From Flavobacterium hungaricum (GTDB lineage Bacteria > Bacteroidota > Bacteroidia > Flavobacteriales > Flavobacteriaceae), in NCBI RefSeq assembly GCF_015182285.1, contig NZ_PRDM01000001.1, positions 1,178,001 through 1,242,000 of the forward strand: a DNA stretch of 64,000 nucleotides. The letters are read 5' to 3'. Of this stretch, positions 33,427 through 41,686 are shown piece after piece. The position numbers were made by a program, and so were the translations under genes. The number at the start of each line of letters is the position of its first letter. The first letter of the stretch is position 1. Below the pieces are notes generated by a model. It saw nothing but the letters and a program-made list of their open reading frames with translations, ran no database searches and was not told the origin of the DNA.

Positions 33427-34857
33427 ATGACTTTTTTTAACAACGAAATAATGTGGTTTTTAGATTGGTATATCATTCTTATTTTAGGATATGCCATACT
33501 CATTATGTCTTCTTATTTAGTACTGGCTTATCTTTCTACAAAAGAATTAAGAAGCTATCTTAAAAAAAATAGCTTTGTAGATTATGAAGTACTGCTTACC
33601 AGCGAGTTTGCGCCAAAACTTTCGTTGATTGCTCCCGCCTATAATGAAGGTTTTACGATTGAAGAAAATGTAAAATCGTTACTTTCTTTAAATTACAATA
33701 ATTATCAAGCCATTGTGGTAAATGACGGAAGTAAAGATAACTCAATGGAAATCTTGATCAAAACCTACGATTTGGTTTTGACAGAATTAGATATTCATTA
33801 TAAAATTGAAACTAAAAACATAAAAGGAGTTTATACTTCTCGAAATGCTGCTTTCAAAAAACTAATTGTAGTTGACAAAGAAAACGGAGGAAAAGCAGAT
33901 GCTCTAAATGCAGGATTAAACATTGCACAATATCCGTATGTGGTTTGTATAGATGTAGATTGTATTCTGGATAAAGATTCGCTTTTAAAGCTCGCAAAAC
34001 CATTTTTAGAATCTCACGGTAAACGAATAATCGCTACAGGAGGCGTAGTAAGGATCGCGAATCAATGCATTATAAAAAACGGACGTTTGGTAGAAGTAAA
34101 CGTTCCAGATGTGATGTTGTCTAGAATTCAGGTTTTAGAGTATTTAAGAGCTTTTCTTTTAGGGAGAATGGCTTGGGGACGCCTGGACGGATTATTGCTG
34201 ATAAGCGGTGCTTTTGGGGCATTTGATAAAGAAATTGCTTTGCTGGCTGGAGGATATGATACCAAAACGGTGGGTGAAGACATGGAGCTTGTTGTACGAA
34301 TGCGCCGTTACATGCTCGAAAATAAACTGCCTTATACGGTTTGCTATATTCCAGATCCGCTTTGCTGGACAGAAGCTCCAGAAGATTTTAAAATATTCAA
34401 AAAACAACGCAGCCGCTGGATGAGAGGAACAATTGAAACATTGAGTTTTCATAAAAAAATGTTTCTTAATCCAAAATACAAACTTTTAGGAATGCTGAGT
34501 GTGCCGTATTGGACGTTGTTCGAATTTCTAGCGCCGGGTATTGAGTTTATCGGACTTGTAGTAACAATCGTATTTGTTATTTTCGGACTGCTCAATTGGC
34601 ATTTTTTCTTTTTACTGCTTTTATTTGTCTATACTTTTGCCGTTTTCTTTTCGGTTATTGCCTTATTGAGTGAGGAACGCACGTATCATAAATACCCCAA
34701 ACAAAGAGACTTTTTTAAACTTTTGTTAGCGGCATTTATAGAACCTTTGTATTTTCATCCCATGACGGTTTATGCTGCATTAGTAGGGTATAAGGAAAAA
34801 ATTATGGGAACCAAAGGCTGGGGCGAAATGACCAGAAAAGGGTTTACCAAAAAGTAA
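33427..34857 (+). CDS. Membrane family 2 glycosyltransferase (polysaccharide synthase type)
   Basis: A 476-residue processive-type synthase. It has an N-terminal membrane helix (13-35), a GT-A domain (about 60-320) and three or four C-terminal helices (about 355-435). Catalytic features are NDGSKDNS, IDVDCILD with the DxD metal site, GEDMELVVR for the catalytic Asp, and KKQRSRWMRG matching QxxRW. This pattern is that of PgaC/BcsA/HasA-like enzymes that make and export beta-linked polymers. It is the last gene of an operon with receiver, YaiO-like barrel and HEAT protein. The polymer cannot be named. Confidence 0.92.
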   Translation: MTFFNNEIMWFLDWYIILILGYAILIMSSYLVLAYLSTKELRSYLKKNSFVDYEVLLTSEFAPKLSLIAPAYNEGFTIEENVKSLLSLNYNNYQAIVVNDGSKDNSMEILIKTYDLVLTELDIHYKIETKNIKGVYTSRNAAFKKLIVVDKENGGKADALNAGLNIAQYPYVVCIDVDCILDKDSLLKLAKPFLESHGKRIIATGGVVRIANQCIIKNGRLVEVNVPDVMLSRIQVLEYLRAFLLGRMAWGRLDGLLLISGAFGAFDKEIALLAGGYDTKTVGEDMELVVRMRRYMLENKLPYTVCYIPDPLCWTEAPEDFKIFKKQRSRWMRGTIETLSFHKKMFLNPKYKLLGMLSVPYWTLFEFLAPGIEFIGLVVTIVFVIFGLLNWHFFFLLLLFVYTFAVFFSVIALLSEERTYHKYPKQRDFFKLLLAAFIEPLYFHPMTVYAALVGYKEKIMGTKGWGEMTRKGFTKK

Positions 34858-34878
34858 TGGATTTAATTTAAATACAGC

Positions 34879-34918
34879 AAAGTTCGCAAAAGCGTTATCA
34901 CGCAGTTTTGCGAACTTT
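34879..34918. terminator. Terminator after the GT2 gene
   Basis: Arms AAAGTTCGCAAAA (34879-34891) and TTTTGCGAACTTT (34906-34918) are perfect complements and are followed by A/T-rich sequence with a T-run at 34923. The same AAAGTTCGCAAA arm appears in the inverted-repeat element near 63,020. Confidence 0.75.
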
Positions 34919-34964
34919 ATATTTTTTAAGATGCTGCAGATAAAACCTTTGCAGTTACATCCCA

Positions 34965-35519
34965 TTAAAAATACGATACATAATGATCGATTTTTTCTTT
35001 TAATCGATTTGCCAGATAAGCGTTGCCTTCTTTTAAATGATCATAGATCAAAAGAGATTCAGCATGATATTGTTTTATCTTTTCTGGAGTCCAATAAAAA
35101 GGCGGAGAATAGAGATTACAGATTCTATCGGCCATTTTTACCGACCAGACTTCTCTAGGCTGTTCTTTTATTCTCGTTAGGCTGTCCATCATTTGATCTT
35201 CTTTTTTTAAGGCAGTCGTATTTTTTGTCAAAGCGCTCACACCATTTGCTACGGCTTCACCAAACAAATCTTTGACAGCTTCAAAAGTAAACGGGGTATC
35301 TTCTATAGCATCATGTAAAAGAGCGCAGCTGATTGCAAAATCACCATTCAGAGTTTCGTCCTGCTGTAAGGCCTGCAGAATTTCAAAAGTCACACTTGCG
35401 ATATGGTTGATATATTCTATTTGAAGACCTTCTTCGTCACCGCCGTACTTTTGACCTTGATGCAGTTTCGAAATTAAATACCATGTTTTTTGCAAATGAT
35501 CGATCGACCAATTTTTCAT
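34965..35519 (-). CDS. HD domain hydrolase, possible small alarmone hydrolase
   Basis: A 184-residue single HD domain. KLHQGQKYGG, INHIASVTFEI, LLHDAIEDTPFTFEAV and VKMADRICNL correspond in order to the metal- and substrate-binding motifs of the RelA/SpoT hydrolase domain and of stand-alone MESH1-type enzymes, which remove pyrophosphate from (p)ppGpp. No synthetase or regulatory part is attached. A general HD phosphohydrolase on other nucleotides is possible. It is monocistronic and convergent to the GT2 operon. Confidence 0.72.
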   Translation of the reverse strand: MKNWSIDHLQKTWYLISKLHQGQKYGGDEEGLQIEYINHIASVTFEILQALQQDETLNGDFAISCALLHDAIEDTPFTFEAVKDLFGEAVANGVSALTKNTTALKKEDQMMDSLTRIKEQPREVWSVKMADRICNLYSPPFYWTPEKIKQYHAESLLIYDHLKEGNAYLANRLKEKIDHYVSYF

Positions 35520-35608
35520 ATTTTGAATTTAAATTAAAAAATATTTTTCTTGTACTATTAGCAATAGCTGCTATTTTATAAACCTAATTTTGTCCTTTTT
35601 ATTTTGAG

Positions 35609-35974
35609 TTACCTCACCGTTTTCAGAAAATTTACCGCTTCTGAAAGGTCGATTTTATTTTTTGACGGAAGTGCTTTTTCTGAAATGGATTCAAGAAATT
35701 CCTGTGGCAATTCGATTGATTCCTGCTCAAAATAATACACCATATAACTCGGCCAGATCCAGTAACCGTCTGTAAAATAAGAAACACCGCCAATTATTTC
35801 TTTTTTTTCAGGAATTAAAGATTGGACCACCTGCATTGTAACCGCGAAGGAAATTCCATTTTGCAGATAATTCAGAATTTGATCCTTATTCTCGTAAGAA
35901 CAATTTTTTCGATAATCAAAATAGCTTTCAGCGTTTTCTTGATTGTATTCTTTTAGTAAACCAATTATTTTCAT
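35609..35974 (-). CDS. Immunity-like small protein
   Basis: A 121-residue protein starting at ATG 35974. SYFTDGYWIWPSYMVYYFEQESIELPQEFLE resembles a pattern found in several immunity proteins of polymorphic toxins (DGxWIWP, then an acidic-aromatic region with LPxEF). It lies 28 bases after the next upstream gene on the same strand. No toxin gene is within reach. The call rests on motif similarity only. Confidence 0.5.
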   Translation of the reverse strand: MKIIGLLKEYNQENAESYFDYRKNCSYENKDQILNYLQNGISFAVTMQVVQSLIPEKKEIIGGVSYFTDGYWIWPSYMVYYFEQESIELPQEFLESISEKALPSKNKIDLSEAVNFLKTVR

Positions 35975-36002
35975 TGTTGTGCAAATTAAGCCTAGAAAAC
36001 CA

Positions 36003-36746
36003 CTAACTAACTTTAAAATAAGTGGATACAAAAGCGTTGTCCTTTTTCTGCAGTAATTCCATTTCTATTTCATTAGAATTGTATTGCTGTCTGCGGTAAA
36101 TCCATCTAAAAATATTGGGATAAAGCATTTCGTCAACAATACTTTTTTGGTAAATGATTTCTTTACTTTCAACGTTATAAATAAAACCTTTGTTCGAATA
36201 AGCTTCAATAATTTGAATTTGCGAAGGATTTTTAAAATAGGCCCATTCGATAGCCGCATCTGCAGGGAATTTTATTTTGTTTGTTTCTAAAGTAGCGAGA
36301 TTCGTCAAAATCAAACTTCTTGAGTTGATTGTTAAGTGATAATCAGCATAAAAAAAACTCCCTTTCAATTGATCTGAATAATTAGTTCCATTTTCTCTAA
36401 ATAACACTTTTAAAGGTATCTTAGTAAAATTGGAAGTGTCCAATAAAACAGGTTCTAAAGAGGGGATAAAAGCAAAATTTCGAGTGGGATGTTCAATTTG
36501 AATATTTTCATCCAAGCGGCATTCTAATCTATTAGTCGAAAATAAAGCTTCAGTTTGATCAATTCCGTTAATAAACAAAGCATAATAAAACAATTCAAAA
36601 CCTCTATAAGGTTCTTCCCATCCGAGATATTTTAAATTGACTTTTTGATTTGGATTTTCAAACGAACTTAGTCTTTCAATTTTAGTTAATTGGATCATTC
36701 CTGTCTGCGGGCTTATTTGATAACTGAAAACATTGGTTTGTTTCAA
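36003..36746 (-). CDS. Protein of unknown function, linked to immunity-like gene
   Basis: A 247-residue protein with mixed beta-rich character and no signal peptide. Segments such as GSFFYADYHLTINSRSLILTNL and DAAIEWAYFKNPSQIQIIEAYSNKGFIYNVESKEIIY suggest a beta-propeller-like or sandwich fold. The frame begins with TTG at 36746, which overlaps a TACATTTG promoter-like box; the first ATG is at 36698. It forms a pair with the immunity-like gene. No family was recognised. Confidence 0.55.
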   Translation of the reverse strand: MKQTNVFSYQISPQTGMIQLTKIERLSSFENPNQKVNLKYLGWEEPYRGFELFYYALFINGIDQTEALFSTNRLECRLDENIQIEHPTRNFAFIPSLEPVLLDTSNFTKIPLKVLFRENGTNYSDQLKGSFFYADYHLTINSRSLILTNLATLETNKIKFPADAAIEWAYFKNPSQIQIIEAYSNKGFIYNVESKEIIYQKSIVDEMLYPNIFRWIYRRQQYNSNEIEMELLQKKDNAFVSTYFKVS

Positions 36747-36766
36747 ATGTAAGCAATATATTAATG

Positions 36767-36796
36767 TTGCTGTGGGTAAACTTTGGATTATATTTG
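36767..36796 (+). promoter_or_regulatory. Putative promoter of the sirtuin gene
   Basis: TTG (36767-36769) and TATATTTG (36789-36796) are 19 bases apart, matching the Bacteroidota -33/-7 form. The ATG chosen for the sirtuin is 19 bases past the -7 box. Confidence 0.65.
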
Positions 36797-36814
36797 TTTA
36801 GGCGATTAAAAGAA

Positions 36815-37660
36815 ATGGCAATTAAAGGAATGAAAGAACAACTCGAAAATATCATTAAAGAGGTTTATCAAAAGAAAAACAAAAATCTCTTTACATTTTT
36901 GACCGGCGCAGGAATTTCTGCCGACAGCGGTATTCCAACTTATAGAGGAACTGACGGAATTTGGGTAAAAGGCACTAAATTTCATAAACCGGAAGAGTTT
37001 GGTACCTTTCAATATTTTAAAGAAAATCCCGAAGAAGTCTGGCAGTATTCGCTTTTTAGAAAAAAAATGTTTGAAAGTGCTGTTCCTAATCAAAGCCATT
37101 TTGAATTGGTTGAAATTGAAAATCTTCTGCAAGACCGATTTCATTTAATTACTCAAAATATAGACCATTTGCACAGACGCGCGGGTACACAAAGGTTGTA
37201 TGAAATTCACGGAAAACCGAGAGAAATCAAGTGTTCTAACGGCTGTAACGAAATAATAGATCTTCCTCTTGAAATAGCTGGAAAAAATCAAGAGGAAGAT
37301 TTGACCCAAAAAGATATCGAACTTTTAAAATGCAAGGCATGCGGCAGCTGGATGCGTCCCAATATTTTGTGGTTTGATGAACGTTATGATGAGAAAACCA
37401 ATAAAAAGTTCAGTTCCCTAAAAATGGCTAAAAATTCGGGGGTTTTATTTATTATCGGAACTTCTGGAGCAACAAACCTGCCGATGGCCATTGCCGAAAC
37501 TACTTTAAAATATGGAGGAACAATTGTAGATATTAATACCGAAGACAACTTTTTTACTACTAGAATAAAAGACAAAAAGAATAAAATTATTATTAGAGAA
37601 AGCGCGTCAGAGGTTCTTAAAATGATAAAAGAGATTATTAAAGAAACGGTCAATTCGTAA
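36815..37660 (+). CDS. Sirtuin (NAD-dependent protein deacylase)
   Basis: A 281-residue SIR2-family enzyme that removes acyl groups from lysine using NAD. It has FLTGAGISADSGIPTYRGTDGIW for the NAD site, LITQNIDHLHRRAG with the catalytic His in YEIHGKPREIKC, a zinc-binding set of four Cys (CSNGC and CKACG), and LFIIGTSGATNLP. The ATG at 36815 was chosen over one at 36764, which lies upstream of the predicted promoter box. It has no fused effector domain, so it looks like a housekeeping deacylase and not an anti-phage SIR2. Confidence 0.92.
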   Translation: MAIKGMKEQLENIIKEVYQKKNKNLFTFLTGAGISADSGIPTYRGTDGIWVKGTKFHKPEEFGTFQYFKENPEEVWQYSLFRKKMFESAVPNQSHFELVEIENLLQDRFHLITQNIDHLHRRAGTQRLYEIHGKPREIKCSNGCNEIIDLPLEIAGKNQEEDLTQKDIELLKCKACGSWMRPNILWFDERYDEKTNKKFSSLKMAKNSGVLFIIGTSGATNLPMAIAETTLKYGGTIVDINTEDNFFTTRIKDKKNKIIIRESASEVLKMIKEIIKETVNS

Positions 37661-37819
37661 AGGAATAATTTTGACAGCAGACACAAGATTAGCGGTAACT
37701 CTATGTTTTAAAGTAGATTATACAGATTTTTAATCCATTTGAATAAGTCATTTTGCGAAAGCAAATCGATAGTTTGTATTTTTAAATAATTACACCAACG
37801 GTTTATAATATTTGTCTTT

Positions 37820-38869
37820 ATGGAATTGCCTAAGATACCTTTTTTTGCAAAATACAGCTTATTTTTTAAGGCGGTCTTACTTGGCGGTGCAATTGGTTTG
37901 TTTTATACCCTATTTACTGATGCGGGAAGAGAATACGAATCCTTAAAATTCCTTCCAGGAACTCTTATTGGAGTTTCGATTGGCTGCAGTGTCATCATTT
38001 TTGAGAAGTCGCTTTTCTGGCTCAATAAATATTCTTTTATTAGTTCTATAGTAATAAAAGCGCTCATTTACAGCATTTTTATTGTATTGTTTCTGGTTTT
38101 ATCTGTGGTAATGTTCGCAGAAATTCTAGGGGATTTGTCCTATCAGGATGCATTAGCAAAATATATTAGCGAGCGTTTGATAAAAGATTTTGTGTTTTCA
38201 CTCGGCGCTTCAATCTTTATGATTCTTTTTTTTGAAGTAAGCAGTCTTTTGAGCAGCCGTTTTTTCTACAATTATTTTGTGGGTAAATACCATCGTCCGA
38301 CACAGGAAGAACGCATTTTTATGTTTGTCGATGTAAAATCGTCAACCTCAATGGCAGAACAGCTTGGCGATATTCTCTACAGCATCTTACTGCAGGATTT
38401 GTTTAATGATTTTACTGATGCAATTTTAGCGTCTAGAGCCGACGTTTATCAATATGCCGGAGACGAAATTATCCTGACTTGGAAAACCTCTGTTGGATTA
38501 AAAGACAATAGAAGTTTGTATTGTTTTTATATGCTCAAAGAGAGCATTCAAAACAGAGAAGATTATTATTTAGAAAAGTACAATCTGGTACCGAAGTTTA
38601 AGGCCGGAATGCATATCGGAAAAGCAGTAACTACATGGGTTGGAAAAGTAAAAAAAGAAATTGTTTATCACGGAGATTTACTCAATACAACTTCGCGGAT
38701 TCAATGCAAATGCAACGATTTTAATCATGATTTTGTAATTTCAGAAGTGATGAAAAATGCTTTAAAATCGTCTTCGGTAACTTACAAACAGCAAGGTGAA
38801 ATAATTTTGCGGGGAAAGGCGCAGCCCTTAAAATTATTTACAGTCGATTTTAAAAAGCAGCATTATTAG
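37820..38869 (+). CDS. Membrane class III adenylate/guanylate cyclase
   Basis: A 349-residue protein with four membrane helices in residues 15-150 and a class III cyclase domain at about 165-335. RIFMFVDVKSSTSMAEQLG holds the first metal Asp, YQYAGDEIILTWKT the second, and GMHIGKAVTTWVGKVKKEIVYHGDLLNTTSRIQ the following conserved region. It makes cAMP or cGMP; the substrate-specifying residues cannot be fixed by eye. A target could be a Crp-family protein such as that at 6.2 kb, but this is conjecture. Its 3' end overlaps the convergent gene by 20 bases. Confidence 0.88.
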   Translation: MELPKIPFFAKYSLFFKAVLLGGAIGLFYTLFTDAGREYESLKFLPGTLIGVSIGCSVIIFEKSLFWLNKYSFISSIVIKALIYSIFIVLFLVLSVVMFAEILGDLSYQDALAKYISERLIKDFVFSLGASIFMILFFEVSSLLSSRFFYNYFVGKYHRPTQEERIFMFVDVKSSTSMAEQLGDILYSILLQDLFNDFTDAILASRADVYQYAGDEIILTWKTSVGLKDNRSLYCFYMLKESIQNREDYYLEKYNLVPKFKAGMHIGKAVTTWVGKVKKEIVYHGDLLNTTSRIQCKCNDFNHDFVISEVMKNALKSSSVTYKQQGEIILRGKAQPLKLFTVDFKKQHY

Positions 38870-39389
38870 AAATTTGATTTTGGGTATAATCCAGTTTTCG
38901 ATTATTTAATTCGAGCACTTTTATTAGATCACAATCTGTAAAATATTCGAGGTAAATAACATCGTCGACATTTACTCTTTTAAAATCGTCATTATCCATA
39001 TAAATAAACTTGTCTTTATTTTCAAGTTCAGAAAAGATTCTCAAAACGTTGTGTCTCGTGGTATTAGATCTGTGTTGATTGGTGATTCGCTTCTCGAGAA
39101 TTTTAAAAGAACCTTTTATTATCATTTGATTGGACAGATTCTTTTTGAATTTTGCTTGTGTTTTATAACCTTTTATTATTACACCAATTAAACATAATGA
39201 AATCAGAAGTTCCATTAAAAGTGCACTTTTAGAAATAGGTTCTGTATTTTTTTCTGAAGAATTAAAATAGTAAAATCCATAAAATATAAAAGCCGTAACG
39301 ACAATACAGCCATAAAAAATTCTTTCGTAAGACCTTATTTTTTGTTTTAAATCGTCTAATTCTTCTTTAGTCAGTGCTGTTCTTTCCAA
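38850..39389 (-). CDS. Two-helix membrane protein of unknown function
   Basis: A 179-residue protein with two membrane helices (about 24-44 and 58-75) and a soluble C-terminal domain rich in beta-strands (KFIYMDNDDFKRVNVDDVIYLEYF). The frame starts with TTG at 39389, and no ATG is nearby. It overlaps the cyclase gene tail-to-tail by 20 bases. No family was recognised. Confidence 0.6.
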   Translation of the reverse strand: MERTALTKEELDDLKQKIRSYERIFYGCIVVTAFIFYGFYYFNSSEKNTEPISKSALLMELLISLCLIGVIIKGYKTQAKFKKNLSNQMIIKGSFKILEKRITNQHRSNTTRHNVLRIFSELENKDKFIYMDNDDFKRVNVDDVIYLEYFTDCDLIKVLELNNRKLDYTQNQISNNAAF

Positions 39390-39528
39390 GTTAAGCTTTT
39401 TTGTGATGTTGTGGTTTAAATAAAAACTTTGCGATCTCTTCGTGGAATTACATTGCTTAAAGTCTCTACAGATAATTGCAATGATTATTATTGAGATGAT
39501 TTTAAATTATCCTATAGGTTAAAAATAA

Positions 39529-40974
39529 TTACTTCTTCAAACAACTTCCTCTCGGATGATCGGCTTCGTGAAGCACAATTTCAGAATGAAGAAAATCTGC
39601 CGCTGCTGCAGAATCTTTTACTTTGACAGCGCTTCTTTCCAGCATTTCAGATTCGAATTCGTTTAAAACGCTTTTTCTTAGTCCGTTTTGTTTCCAATAA
39701 TCTGGAGATTTACAGCCTTTGTAGATTCCTCTCGCCAAGGTTAGTGCGTCCAAAAGAGCCTGATTAGCGCCTTGTCCTTTAAATGGACTCATGGGGTGCG
39801 CCGCATCGCCGATCAGTGTTATTGATCCGTTGTTTTCTAATAATTCTGGCTGCAATAATTCTCGATCGTAAACCGGATAACCAGATATTTGTTCTACTGC
39901 TGTTGCATTTACGATCTGTGGAATAGGAGAGTGCCACTGCGTTCTGCGGCAAGCTTCTTCCTTAAGCGCCTTTGTTCCCAGACTGCTTACTGTTTTGGCT
40001 TCTTCCTCGGGCATTGGAAAACTCAGCTGCCACATGACAGAATCTGCAGTAAAAGGCATGATATAGATGCGTTCGCTGCCATTGGCGGTTTGAAAAACAG
40101 TTTCCGAATCCAGCAGTTCATTTTCAATATTTTCTAGTGTGCTCAACGGGCAAATTCCTAAAATTACAATACAGCCCAAATAGCGCAGCGGAGTGTTTTC
40201 TTCGCCAATCAATAATTTTCTTACTGCGCTGCGAATTCCGTCGGCTCCAACTACTAAATCGGCTTTAGCATGCTTTATTTCACCATTTACCTGAAAATTC
40301 AGGTCAATGGTTTTATCGTCAGCTTCTTTAAAATCAATTAATTGATGTCCCCATTGTACCGCAGTGGCACCGCCGAGCTGTTCTAATAATGCTGACCGCA
40401 GCGATTGTCTTGCAATGTGTATGTTGCTGCGTTTTGGTGCCGTTCTTTCCTCCGAATGAATCCATTTTCGAACGCCCCATTCGCCAATGATTTTTCCTTC
40501 TGTATTGTGTACCAAATGACGGGTTGAAACGACGCCTTCAGTCAAAGAAAAAATTCCAAAACCCGCAATGGCTTTACTGGCTTGCTGTAAGGTAAGACCA
40601 TATCCCTGTGAGCGTGCTTCAAAATGGTTGTCGCGTTCGTAAAGTGTAAAAGGTATACCGCGATGCAAACAAGCTGCGGCCAGAGCCACACCGCCGATAC
40701 CGCCGCCAATAATGGCAACGTGCGGATAATCTGGATTTGGAATTGCAGCATTTACCGCAGGTCGCAATCCTGATCCAGAGCAGTTTAAACAACTGTAAAG
40801 CGGTGCTTTGGGCTGCAGAGGAGCAATGCCTTCACCATTTGTTTTTTCAAATTGATGCAAAGCATTTTGGTACGCAAGACGAACTTTCTTGGTCAATCTG
40901 CGGCTTTTTTTTCCGCGTCCCTGACATTCTTCACAAATAGTCCAATGGGCATCCTTATGTACGACTTCTTTCAC
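39529..40974 (-). CDS. FAD-dependent monooxygenase with N-terminal zinc-ribbon
   Basis: A 481-residue protein. Residues 12-72 carry two CxxCxGxG motifs, CEECQGRG and CLNCSGSG, like half of a DnaJ-type zinc module. Residues 86-460 are a class A flavin monooxygenase with VAIIGGGIGGVALAAACLHRG, VVGADGIRSAVRKLL (the DG motif) and LIGDAAHPMSPFKGQGANQALLDA. The frame starts with GTG at 40974, and the Cys motifs begin shortly after it, so the fusion is not a start-site artefact. Such a joined domain is unusual in this enzyme class; it may bind metal, a protein partner or a carrier. No substrate can be named. It is monocistronic. Confidence 0.88.
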   Translation of the reverse strand: MKEVVHKDAHWTICEECQGRGKKSRRLTKKVRLAYQNALHQFEKTNGEGIAPLQPKAPLYSCLNCSGSGLRPAVNAAIPNPDYPHVAIIGGGIGGVALAAACLHRGIPFTLYERDNHFEARSQGYGLTLQQASKAIAGFGIFSLTEGVVSTRHLVHNTEGKIIGEWGVRKWIHSEERTAPKRSNIHIARQSLRSALLEQLGGATAVQWGHQLIDFKEADDKTIDLNFQVNGEIKHAKADLVVGADGIRSAVRKLLIGEENTPLRYLGCIVILGICPLSTLENIENELLDSETVFQTANGSERIYIMPFTADSVMWQLSFPMPEEEAKTVSSLGTKALKEEACRRTQWHSPIPQIVNATAVEQISGYPVYDRELLQPELLENNGSITLIGDAAHPMSPFKGQGANQALLDALTLARGIYKGCKSPDYWKQNGLRKSVLNEFESEMLERSAVKVKDSAAAADFLHSEIVLHEADHPRGSCLKK

Positions 40975-41322
40975 GTTGTTTTCTTTCCTTTAGATCGGAC
41001 TTCAGATTAAAAAAAATATTCTTTTTCTGCGGCAAAAATACTCAAATAAAATCGAATAAACAGCTCCCATTTTTACCGTATAAATCTCGCTTTTTTCTAA
41101 GATTTATTTGGGATTCTAAAGGTTTTCAGGAGCAGAATTATGCTTTAAAGGAACTGATCCAAAACTTAAAACAAGCTGTTTTTTGAAAATTTATCTTAAA
41201 GTTTTACAAAAAATCTTACAGCACTGAAAATGAGCTTTATTGGTTAACTATTTTGTTTTTAGTTGTTTATAAATCGAAGGTTATTTTAGTTAACATTTTT
41301 TTTGCAAAATGTTGGATTAAAA

Positions 41323-41354
41323 TTTTGGGAGTGTTTTGTTTTAATTTACTTTTG
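41323..41354 (+). promoter_or_regulatory. Promoter of the first susC gene, far upstream
   Basis: TTTTG (41323-41327) and TACTTTTG (41347-41354) are 19 bases apart, a good fit to the Bacteroidota promoter form. It would give a leader RNA of about 325 nt before susC. The flanking 41000-41322 part of the 712-base gap shows no gene and otherwise only the upstream region of the monooxygenase gene. Confidence 0.65.
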
Positions 41355-41398
41355 TTCTATCAAATTAGTAGAATTTAAGAGTTTGTAAGGGACTAAAC

Positions 41399-41662
41399 GA
41401 ATTACATGTCAAAATGTAGTTCATTTTTAATCTGAAAAATAGACTTTGTGAGTGATAGTTTACTATTAAAATTCTTGATTTTTAAAGCATTATAAAATTT
41501 GAAAGACAATAGAGTAGTAATCCAAAATAAAAAGAAAAATGAAAAAACGAATGTGCTGCAAATAAAAAACCATTTCTGTTGCAGCAGAAATGGCGAAGCT
41601 TAAAAGAAATTGTACATCTCTCGAGGAAAGCGAAAATGGAATGAATCTTTTTTCGGCTCGCC
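41399..41662 (+). ncRNA. Structured 5' leader of the first susC gene
   Basis: Two local hairpins are visible: GAATTACAT/ATGTAGTTC (41399-41407 and 41414-41422, one G-U pair) and CCATTTCTG/CAGAAATGG (41570-41578 and 41585-41593, 6-nt loop). A longer-range GGCGA/TCGCC pairing (41592-41596 with 41658-41662) is possible. An 8-codon frame lies just before the second hairpin. It does not match riboswitch classes whose conserved cores I could recall (TPP, cobalamin, SAM-I). Confidence 0.4.
41539..41565 (+). CDS. Possible leader peptide MKKRMCCK
   Basis: ATG to TAA gives MKKRMCCK, with two adjacent Cys codons just before the stop, five bases ahead of a 9-bp hairpin. The arrangement resembles leader-peptide attenuators that sense charged tRNA, here for Cys. 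It may also be a chance frame in an A-rich leader. It is too short for any family test. Confidence 0.35.
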   Translation: MKKRMCCK

Positions 41663-41686
41663 TTTTTATTAAACTAAAACAAAGTA

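Noticed and set aside
36815..37660. SIR2-type anti-phage defence gene
   Set aside because: The protein is a complete CobB-like sirtuin with zinc site and no fused or adjacent effector such as Argonaute, HerA or TPR domain.
41361..41686. Known riboswitch (SAM, TPP, cobalamin) ahead of susC
   Set aside because: None of the conserved core sequences that I can recall for these classes is present; only hairpins and a short peptide frame are seen.
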